Shown: positions 1-5,635 of the stretch, piece after piece
How the letters are laid out: every line of letters begins with the position of its first letter
Numbering within the stretch: the stretch's first letter is position 1
Assembly: GCA_947589405.1 (NCBI GenBank)
Contig: CANQBT010000121.1
Location: 1 to 5,635 of the forward strand
Direction: 5' to 3'
Length of the DNA stretch: 5,635 nt
From: an uncultured Clostridia bacterium
GTDB taxonomy: Bacteria; Bacillota; Clostridia; Lachnospirales; CAG-274
The notes under the pieces: generated by a model
Told to the model about the DNA's origin: nothing
Databases searched by the model: none
What the model saw: only the letters and a program-made list of their open reading frames with translations
Program-made: the position numbers and the translations under genes

Positions 1-120
1 GTTCCTGTCCTCAGAGGGAGTGAATCCCTCTTGCGGATTAAAGTCTGCGACGCTTTTTTGAAAGCTGTTCGCTATTTCAATTTGTATTTGCTGTCGGAAT
101 ATTATTTTTTCAACTGTCTG
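1..120. other. Left-edge stretch with no supportable gene
   Basis: No coding region can be defended here. The + frame starting at base 1 stays open to a TGA at 229-231, but it would read through the terminator hairpin and into the -35 box of the next gene. The other two + frames stop early, at 21-23 and 59-61; either stop could be the true end of an upstream gene entering from the left, and the visible tail is too short to judge. On the - strand the frame over 1-150 is also open and gives a plausible-looking helical peptide, but it contains no ATG, GTG or TTG codon. The stretch is best read as the 3' untranslated part, or end, of an upstream transcription unit whose terminator follows at 121-151. 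Confidence 0.4.
13..31. other. Short perfect hairpin
   Basis: The arms AGAGGGA (13-19) and TCCCTCT (25-31) pair perfectly around the 5-base loop GTGAA. No T-run follows, so it is not itself an intrinsic terminator. A second, imperfect stem lies just downstream: GCTTT 52-56 with AAAGC 61-65, extended by GCGA 47-50 with TCGC 69-72. The two could form a structured 3' end of an upstream transcript. The role is unknown. Confidence 0.4.
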
Positions 121-151
121 AGACCTCCATTTGCTATGGAGGTCTTTTGTT
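121..151 (+). terminator. Rho-independent terminator of an upstream unit
   Basis: A perfect 10-bp stem is formed by AGACCTCCAT (121-130) and ATGGAGGTCT (136-145), closed by the 5-base loop TTGCT and followed by TTTGTT. This is a textbook intrinsic terminator for rightward transcription. The T-run lies only on the right side, and the left flank has no A-run, so it should not act efficiently on leftward transcripts. It insulates the large gene at 316 from whatever lies to the left, which implies that gene has its own promoter. Confidence 0.85.
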
Positions 152-227
152 TACATAGTTTAGCATACCTTCGGCAAGTGCAAGGAGTTTATGACGTTAT
201 CTTTGTCGTTTGCGCCATTAAGTTGAT
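152..227. other. Intergenic spacer, nothing recognised
   Basis: This lies between the terminator and the promoter. An AAGGAG (182-187) precedes an ATG at 191, but the frame closes after 11 codons (TGA 224-226) and the spacing is only 3 bases, so it is not called as a gene. No repeat, RNA motif or second promoter stands out. Confidence 0.5.
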
Positions 228-256
228 TTGACAATTTTTGTATGATATTATAACAA
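228..256 (+). promoter_or_regulatory. Sigma-70/SigA-type promoter for the large gene
   Basis: A perfect TTGACA -35 hexamer sits at 228-233. The -10 is ambiguous in the AT-rich run that follows: TATAAC at 249-254 gives a 15-base spacer and TAACAA at 251-256 gives 17. An overlapping alternative is TTGATT (223-228) with TATTAT (246-251), a 17-base spacer. All of these would start transcription around 258-265 and give a leader of about 50-60 bases before the ATG at 316. Its position right after a terminator and before the first gene supports the call; the exact -10 is not settled. Confidence 0.65.
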
Positions 257-282
257 TATATTATAGAATCGGAGTATTGTTA
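251..282. promoter_or_regulatory. Inverted repeat at the -10/start region, candidate operator
   Basis: TAACAATA (251-258) and TATTGTTA (275-282) are perfect 8-base inverted copies separated by 16 bases, with half-site centres 24 bases apart. A smaller overlapping palindrome, ATTGT-T-ACAAT, lies at 276-286. The left half overlaps the likely -10 and the right half falls in the early transcribed region, a classic place for a repressor operator. The sequence is AT-rich, so chance similarity is possible; no specific regulator family is recognised. Confidence 0.35.
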
Positions 283-298
283 CAATTATATCATTTGT

Positions 299-306
299 AG
301 AAAGGA
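299..306 (+). promoter_or_regulatory. Ribosome binding site of the large gene
   Basis: AGAAAGGA lies 9 bases before the ATG at 316, with a further AGG at 308-310. This decides the start at 316 over the next in-frame ATG at 337 (residue 8), which has no comparable site upstream. Confidence 0.75.
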
Positions 307-315
307 TAGGATATT

Positions 316-3300
316 ATGGCACTTGAATTTAAAAATATGGATGAATTTTCACAAGGTTTTAACAATGCGCTTAGTGAGTTATTTAATAATTACGACTTCG
401 TGGGTATAGATGAAAATTCTTTTATGGACGTAGAAAACAGTAATTTATTGAATGAGGAGTATTTTACTGCAAGAGATGAAGAACAATTGGCCAATACCCG
501 TAATGATTTTGATAATTACATAAAAAAATTAAACAGATTTCAAAAAGATTATAACAATATCATAAAAGAGTATTCCGATTACTTCAAAAGGAATCACGAT
601 AGTCTTGTTGCGGGAAGCCGGGCATTGGAGCAAGAATGTGACGTCAACTATGAATCAATACAGGGCAAAAGAAGGTCAGCGGTAGAGAATTTATATTATC
701 GTCGTATCTATGATAATCAAATTGCCTATGAAAAGGAAATCAAAGAGCATTGGGATAAAATACATGCACTAGACGCAGAGCTTGCTAAAATAGGATTTCC
801 CAATGTACCATATAATATCTTAAGCGATAACCAGGTCAATGCCATAATTGATGAATATGAAGATTTGATGGAAAGCTACAATCAACTTAATCCTCTTGTA
901 AGAACCTTAGATCCCGGAAAGTTTGACAATGTGGAATTTGCTGATATCCAAGAATCTTTTAAAAACATTACTATTTCCTACGAATCATTTTTGACGCTTG
1001 ATGAAGATACTAATTATGAACAGCTCTTTAATGAATTATACAAAGGCCTTTCCGATATAATCTCAGCAAAAGAGGAAAAGCTTGAAAGCACGACCTTCCC
1101 TGAAAGCTACAAATATGCACAAATGGAGCTGCTCAAAGTATATAAATCACTTGTATTCATTACCGATCCGAATATTATGTATCCCTCTGTAGACCAAAGA
1201 AAAGATGATTTTATTGAATGCTTAAAAACCTGTAGTGAAAATTACAGATCTATTACCAAAAAAGGCGGAGATCTGGACAAGGCAAAAGAGCTTTCAAAGA
1301 AAATAGCAGAATATGAAAAAAATTTTAACTCTATATTAAACTATGCCGAAAAGACCAATGCAGAAAAAAATAATGACGCCATAAAGGGTACAAAGGTCGA
1401 TCTCCGTGAATTTATTAACCACTCCATTGCATTAACCAAAAGAAGAGCAAATATCAGTACAATGTCCCAGACGAGTTTTGTTGAAAACCTGTCTGCAACC
1501 AACCATCCATATGATGAAAATGTGGCGTTCATTACAAATTTGGAGAATAAATTAATAAGACTGGATGATATCTTTACAGCGCAAGAAGCACAAAACACCA
1601 CCAACGCAAACTATGGACAAGAATTGGATCAATTTCGCCGTGATTCCGATGATCTTATGCAATGTCTGATAGATAAGGCTATCTTATTCCCCAGTGTAAG
1701 GGAAAGTTTGCATAATTTTGCCAACACATGTAAAGAAGCAAACGCCCGTTCCGGTATGTTTGCAAACATCGCCAATTCTTTAAAATCTTTTATAGGCAGC
1801 GATATATTAACAAACGATCATTATATTAGAATGAATAACTTCCTCGACGGTGTAGATAAATATGTTACGAAAAATCAAAGGGATTTTGTCAATCAGTCCA
1901 ACGTTGTGTCAGGCGCTATGCACGATTATATTTTCAATTGCGTAAATATATACAACGAAAATGCCCGTTCCATATATGAGGATATCAAAAAACCCAGAGA
2001 AGAGCTTCATCAGTATATTTTAAACACCGTAGGTCCCGGAGTCAGAACAATTATAGCAAAAAATGAGAATCATTCCGAACCCGAGCTTAATGCACTTGAC
2101 GAGCAATTGGAAAACAACAGAAAAGAATACGCAAGAATTGACGAAACAATAAATAAAACAGAATCGTCTTTTGCCAATGGTTATGATGCTAAAAAAATCA
2201 ATGCCGTACGTGCGTATGTCAAAAACATGAGTGATGCTAAGGACAAATTTTTCAAAAACACCCGTGAAACATTAGATCGTCAAATTGCCGAAGAAAATGA
2301 AAGGATCAAGGAGCAAAAGCGCAGAAAAAGAGCTGAAGAAAAGCGTGAAGCAGAGGCAAAAAAAATAGCGAAGGAGATGGAACGTCAAAAAAAGAAGGAA
2401 GCGGAGGAGCATGCCAAGCTTATAGAAGATACCGTTAATCGTATATATAAAAAAAGTTTCTTCGAGGGTCCTCATTCTTTCAGGAATCACGATGAGTACC
2501 GCAATATATATTGTCTAATGGATTTAATGTATGAGGAGGAACTTAATAACTTTTTGGAGAATATATGCTTAGATGTTACGGGTTATAAAAAGCGTGCTGA
2601 AAAAACTTATCGGGACAAAAAAGATCAAAACGATTTTTATAAACAAACTTTTTATAATCGTGACAGGGTATTTGTAAGAACAAAAGCTGAGACCGCTCGT
2701 AATCTTATATCTGTTGAGGAAAAAGAAAAGATTTTTAATGAGATCCGAAATGCGACTATAATCGAAGTAAAAAAACAAATCGCAGAAGAGGTGGAAAAAC
2801 GAATCAATAAGGGTATGTCTCCCGATGAGGTGGTAAAAGACTCCAAATATAATTCTTTTGTTAGTTATAATTTAGTTTCCACAGATAATATGCATAAGAT
2901 CTGCTCAAGTGCATTTGAACGCATAGAGCCTGAAATACGAAAAAAAGCAACAGAAGCCTATTCTCAATATAATGAGAAGCCCGATGAGAATTTTAACAAG
3001 CTTATCAGAGAAAACGGTTGGGATGTTGGTACGCAGCATCACTATAAAGGAGTCGGTGGCAATAAGAAAGAAGATATAATAGGAAATGATGATCCACCCA
3101 CAGACAAAGTTGATAGACTTAAATATGAACAGACACGTCTTTCAAAGCTGAAAAGCGCTTATGAAAAAAACCGTGATCCTGAAATAATCAAATCTATAAA
3201 AGAAGATATAGATGAATTACAGAAAAAAAAGGAAACATTATACGCCAAGAGAAAAGAATTATCATCTCAGTATCGGGAAGCTGAAGAAATAGGAGAAAAA

Positions 3301-5310
3301 CAGACGGAAGAAATTCGTTCTCAGCACAAAGATTTTATTGATAAATATAAATGTCTGCATAAATTAAAGTCTGATGTTAATTATTTTTCCATAAAATCTT
3401 CTCCAAAAAATATAAAATATATAAACGAGGCTATACAGGAAGCAAAAAAAGCAAGCAAGGATCCTGCCAATCGGGTTTTAACAGACATATCTGCCTACAA
3501 AAAACTTACTGCAGAACAATTTATAAGCCTGGCGGATCGCTACCGTTCTGCCAAATTTTATCTTGATTATGGTTTAAAACAAGAATTTGCGCAACAGGTA
3601 TGGGATCGCAACGATATGGATAGAGTGGATCACGGAAAGGTTGACGATATTTACAACATAGAATATGAATTTGTGGAAAAATTTGATTTCCCTTCTGCCC
3701 GTATTCCCAACGTTATGAAAGAATATAATCGTCCTGATGCCATGAAGGAATATTTCTTTGAATTGGAAAAAAACCTGGAGGCAATATGCCTTAAATATAA
3801 TAACGGTGATCTGGAGTCACTCTCTAACAACATAAATGACAGCTTTTCCCAAAATATTATTAGCACCCTTAAATTTATAGGACCTGATGATGATATATTA
3901 AATTTATTAAATAGCCATGAAAAAGAAAAAAATGACCGTGAATTTTACAAAAGTGAGCCTTATAATGAACTGAGTGGAGCCTTTTCGTCCACAAATGAAT
4001 TTTTGAGACGTCTTTGTGACATGACCAATCAAAAGATAAGCGAAATAAAAAACAGTATCGAAGATGAGGCCAAAAAGCAACAGGGTCATATTTATGCTGC
4101 CATTGAGTACTACGATAGAAAAAATGAGTATGAAGCTAAAAAAATCTTTAATGAGATAAACAGCAAAGAAGAAACTCAAGATAATATATTGCGACAAATT
4201 AACAATAAAAAAAATACCATTGACAAAACGTGCGATAAATTAAGCAATGTGCAGAATGGGCTAAAATCCCTTGAAACCAATATTTACAATACGAATCTGA
4301 GATTAAAGCGTGATATTGTTGAAGCCGAAATAAAGATCGAAAATGTTAAAAAAGAGATCGCATATGAAGCTGCATGCAGAGATGTTGATATTATACAAAA
4401 GCTGTCAGATCCTATACCTGTTACGGTAGATCATAATATGGTCAAGGACTTAAATGTATTCGGCGGATTCTATTTTGGCCCGGATCATGCCGCTTTGGCA
4501 GAAAGACTCACGGGAATCGACTGTAGCGAATGTATTTGTAATATGGGAGCCTTTTTTGATTCGGATCCCGAATCACCATTTGCTCAGGCAATGAGTAAAA
4601 TATATATCAATAATGTGCCTGCAACCGAGTTCTATGCAAAAACAAGGGATACAGCCGAACTTTCTCCCGGAAATGTGTTTGTTAACAGATTTATGGACGA
4701 CTTTACAGATATGGCAAAAGCATGCTTTGATGGCAAGGATATATCTTTTAACAATCCTTTGAGAGGAAATACTATCTCTGTTATAGATGACGACGGCGTT
4801 TTGCATCCCGTTATGCTGGAAGAAAATTACATGAATAAAAGCAATATCCCCGAAAATCCCATAAAGCCTCAGAAGCCAAGCTGGTTCAGCAACAGCAAGG
4901 AGGAATACAGCAGGCTCATGGAACAATATCAAAAGGATATGGATGCATATAACAAAGATAAAAAATACTATGAATATTGTCAGAAAATTCTTGATCCCAA
5001 AACGCAAGAGCACAAGGATTATTTAAAGGCAAATGAAAAAATAGTCGAGATGAATAACCATTCAAGCAGTATGGTCTACAATTTGAACATGTTGACGGCT
5101 CAGAAGTATAAAGACGATTTAAATAAAAATATTAAAAAGGATCAAAAGTATGACCAGAGAATAGCCGATAAAACCAGAGTCCTTAACAGAAGTATTACCG
5201 AGTTGGAAAACAGTCGCAACTCAACGAATACGTCTTATACTGTTATAACCAAGTTAACTGCTCCTGTTAAGCCCGAAGCCGAAGCTACAAATTCAATAGC
5301 AAAAAACTGA
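316..5310 (+). CDS. Very large cytoplasmic coiled-coil protein of unknown function (1664 aa)
   Basis: I do not recognise this gene. It encodes 1664 residues, rich in Lys, Glu, Asp, Asn and Tyr, with no signal peptide or membrane-length hydrophobic segment. The roughly 19 cysteines suggest an intracellular protein. Visible layout: a short acidic N-terminal segment (1-55); a long charged helix ending at the FPNVP break (about 56-160); mixed helical regions (about 160-645); a very highly charged Lys/Arg/Glu/Ala single helix or coil (about 649-717); a helical block (about 738-906); a Gly/Asp/Pro-rich hinge (907-931); a second strong coil (about 932-1013); a more globular helical part (about 1013-1235); another coil (about 1236-1362); a compact module with a CxxCxC cluster at C1403, C1406 and C1408 (about 1365-1510); a Pro/Trp linker (1512-1524); a tyrosine heptad helix (1531-1552); more helix; and a Pro/Ala/Glu tail. 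The ATG has a good ribosome binding site and its own promoter, and the frame is intact throughout. The layout suggests a scaffold, filament-like or SMC-like mechanical role, but there is no Walker A motif, so an SMC ATPase is unlikely. The reading frame is certain; the function is unknown. Confidence 0.93.
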   Translation: MALEFKNMDEFSQGFNNALSELFNNYDFVGIDENSFMDVENSNLLNEEYFTARDEEQLANTRNDFDNYIKKLNRFQKDYNNIIKEYSDYFKRNHDSLVAGSRALEQECDVNYESIQGKRRSAVENLYYRRIYDNQIAYEKEIKEHWDKIHALDAELAKIGFPNVPYNILSDNQVNAIIDEYEDLMESYNQLNPLVRTLDPGKFDNVEFADIQESFKNITISYESFLTLDEDTNYEQLFNELYKGLSDIISAKEEKLESTTFPESYKYAQMELLKVYKSLVFITDPNIMYPSVDQRKDDFIECLKTCSENYRSITKKGGDLDKAKELSKKIAEYEKNFNSILNYAEKTNAEKNNDAIKGTKVDLREFINHSIALTKRRANISTMSQTSFVENLSATNHPYDENVAFITNLENKLIRLDDIFTAQEAQNTTNANYGQELDQFRRDSDDLMQCLIDKAILFPSVRESLHNFANTCKEANARSGMFANIANSLKSFIGSDILTNDHYIRMNNFLDGVDKYVTKNQRDFVNQSNVVSGAMHDYIFNCVNIYNENARSIYEDIKKPREELHQYILNTVGPGVRTIIAKNENHSEPELNALDEQLENNRKEYARIDETINKTESSFANGYDAKKINAVRAYVKNMSDAKDKFFKNTRETLDRQIAEENERIKEQKRRKRAEEKREAEAKKIAKEMERQKKKEAEEHAKLIEDTVNRIYKKSFFEGPHSFRNHDEYRNIYCLMDLMYEEELNNFLENICLDVTGYKKRAEKTYRDKKDQNDFYKQTFYNRDRVFVRTKAETARNLISVEEKEKIFNEIRNATIIEVKKQIAEEVEKRINKGMSPDEVVKDSKYNSFVSYNLVSTDNMHKICSSAFERIEPEIRKKATEAYSQYNEKPDENFNKLIRENGWDVGTQHHYKGVGGNKKEDIIGNDDPPTDKVDRLKYEQTRLSKLKSAYEKNRDPEIIKSIKEDIDELQKKKETLYAKRKELSSQYREAEEIGEKQTEEIRSQHKDFIDKYKCLHKLKSDVNYFSIKSSPKNIKYINEAIQEAKKASKDPANRVLTDISAYKKLTAEQFISLADRYRSAKFYLDYGLKQEFAQQVWDRNDMDRVDHGKVDDIYNIEYEFVEKFDFPSARIPNVMKEYNRPDAMKEYFFELEKNLEAICLKYNNGDLESLSNNINDSFSQNIISTLKFIGPDDDILNLLNSHEKEKNDREFYKSEPYNELSGAFSSTNEFLRRLCDMTNQKISEIKNSIEDEAKKQQGHIYAAIEYYDRKNEYEAKKIFNEINSKEETQDNILRQINNKKNTIDKTCDKLSNVQNGLKSLETNIYNTNLRLKRDIVEAEIKIENVKKEIAYEAACRDVDIIQKLSDPIPVTVDHNMVKDLNVFGGFYFGPDHAALAERLTGIDCSECICNMGAFFDSDPESPFAQAMSKIYINNVPATEFYAKTRDTAELSPGNVFVNRFMDDFTDMAKACFDGKDISFNNPLRGNTISVIDDDGVLHPVMLEENYMNKSNIPENPIKPQKPSWFSNSKEEYSRLMEQYQKDMDAYNKDKKYYEYCQKILDPKTQEHKDYLKANEKIVEMNNHSSSMVYNLNMLTAQKYKDDLNKNIKKDQKYDQRIADKTRVLNRSITELENSRNSTNTSYTVITKLTAPVKPEAEATNSIAKN

Positions 5311-5328
5311 TAATATATTCAAGTAATT

Positions 5329-5340
5329 AGGAGGGTGATC
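5329..5340 (+). promoter_or_regulatory. Strong ribosome binding site deciding a TTG start
   Basis: AGGAGGGTGATC nearly matches the full anti-Shine-Dalgarno complement, with one extra G. It lies 8 bases (counted from the GGAGGG core at 5330-5335) before TTG 5344-5346. The first in-frame ATG, at 5380, has no such site, so the TTG is chosen as the start. Confidence 0.8.
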
Positions 5341-5343
5341 ATT

Positions 5344-5635
5344 TTGCCTGGAAATAAACATTCAAAGTATGAAGCGCAAATGCAAAAATTCCAAGATCTG
5401 ATAAACGAACAGCTTAAAATCGTATATGGAGCAATACGGGAAGCAGATACATTTGAGGAAGTAAATTCAAGCGCTTTCAAGAAAAAGGTCACTATGGACA
5501 GCTTCGACAGTTTGCTCAGAAATCAAAAAAGAAATGTCGAAGATTTTAATGAATCTCTGAGGATCATAGGACTGGCTTACCAATACAGATTTGGCAAATT
5601 AGACGGCGCTGCCGACTATGTAAAAGATTATGTAA
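5344..5635 (+). CDS. Hypothetical helical protein, partial (runs off the right edge)
   Basis: The first 97 codons of a gene that continues beyond the window. The product is unrecognised. It starts at TTG behind a near-perfect ribosome binding site, 33 bases after the stop of the large gene and with no terminator between, so the two are very probably co-transcribed. The visible part is soluble: it starts with MPGNKHSKYEAQMQKFQDLI, continues as a predicted helix to about residue 40, then has a Lys-rich stretch (FKKKV near 49-53), a second charged helix and an aromatic-rich segment with Tyr and Phe (about 75-97). There is no signal peptide or membrane segment. Composition (Lys/Glu/Asp/Asn/Tyr) resembles the large upstream protein, but I see no clear sequence repeat shared between them. 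A partner or assembly factor of the large protein is possible, but that rests only on operon position. Confidence 0.8.
   Translation, partial: MPGNKHSKYEAQMQKFQDLINEQLKIVYGAIREADTFEEVNSSAFKKKVTMDSFDSLLRNQKRNVEDFNESLRIIGLAYQYRFGKLDGAADYVKDYV

Noticed and set aside
14..38. A T-arm-like stem with a 7-base loop (GAGGG, loop ending GAAT, CCCTC), suggesting a tRNA 3' end
   Set aside because: The loop lacks the invariant TTC, no CCA or matching acceptor strand can be seen, and the 5' part of any tRNA would lie outside the window.
1..150. A - strand open frame with a plausible helical peptide
   Set aside because: There is no ATG, GTG or TTG in frame between its upstream stop (151-153) and the window edge, and it spans the terminator hairpin.
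191..226. An 11-codon leader-peptide-like frame after AAGGAG
   Set aside because: Only 3 bases separate the site from the ATG, no promoter lies upstream past the terminator, and no attenuator follows.
31..231. A + strand frame of 66 codons starting at TTG 31
   Set aside because: It has no ribosome binding site, runs through the terminator hairpin at 121-145, and ends inside the TTGACA -35 box of the next gene. Its product is rich in Cys, Phe and Leu, as expected from non-coding AT-rich DNA.
2260..2465. The Lys/Arg/Glu/Ala-rich segment as evidence of an SMC, TolA or initiation-factor homologue
   Set aside because: Low-complexity charged helix gives spurious similarity to many families. No Walker A/B motif or other family signature is present to support any of them.
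4573..5013. A 146-codon - strand frame inside the large gene, with hydrophobic stretches
   Set aside because: It is antisense to a convincingly coding region; its Ile/Phe/Leu-rich product is what the reverse complement of Lys/Asn/Glu codons gives. The other - strand frames within 1341-4197 are rejected for the same reason.
316..5310. A CRISPR array, an IS element or tandem DNA repeats within the window
   Set aside because: No regularly spaced direct repeats, terminal inverted repeats or transposase motifs were seen on reading through.

Overview
The window is AT-rich, A-rich DNA. Its Shine-Dalgarno sites are strong, and it has a TTG start behind a near-perfect ribosome binding site, long poly-A runs in coding sequence and frequent CCC proline codons. 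Together these suggest a low-GC Firmicute, most likely an anaerobic gut- or rumen-type member of the Clostridia. This is inference from composition and signals only; no phylogenetic marker is present.

Layout. Positions 1-315 are non-coding as far as can be supported. They hold a short stable hairpin (13-31), a clear rho-independent terminator pointing rightwards (121-151) that ends an upstream unit outside the window, and then the promoter region of the main gene. That region has a consensus TTGACA -35, an AT-rich -10 zone, and a perfect 8-bp inverted repeat at 251-258/275-282 that could be an operator. One very long gene fills 316-5310: a 1664-residue, highly charged, mostly helical protein with no signal peptide or membrane segment. 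After 33 bases without a terminator, a second gene begins at 5344 with a TTG codon and runs off the right edge. The two are probably co-transcribed.

Function. Neither protein resembles a family I can name. The large one looks like an intracellular scaffold-like coiled-coil protein. It is built from several helical blocks separated by a Gly/Asp/Pro-rich hinge (about residue 907-931). A compact non-coiled module near the C-terminus (about 1365-1510) carries a CxxCxC cysteine cluster, and is followed by a Pro/Trp linker, a tyrosine heptad helix and a disordered tail. The second product, visible for 97 residues, is also soluble and helical. The most defensible reading is an uncharacterised two-gene (or longer) operon with its own regulated promoter. 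What the system does cannot be decided here; the genes to the right of the window are the most informative missing evidence.
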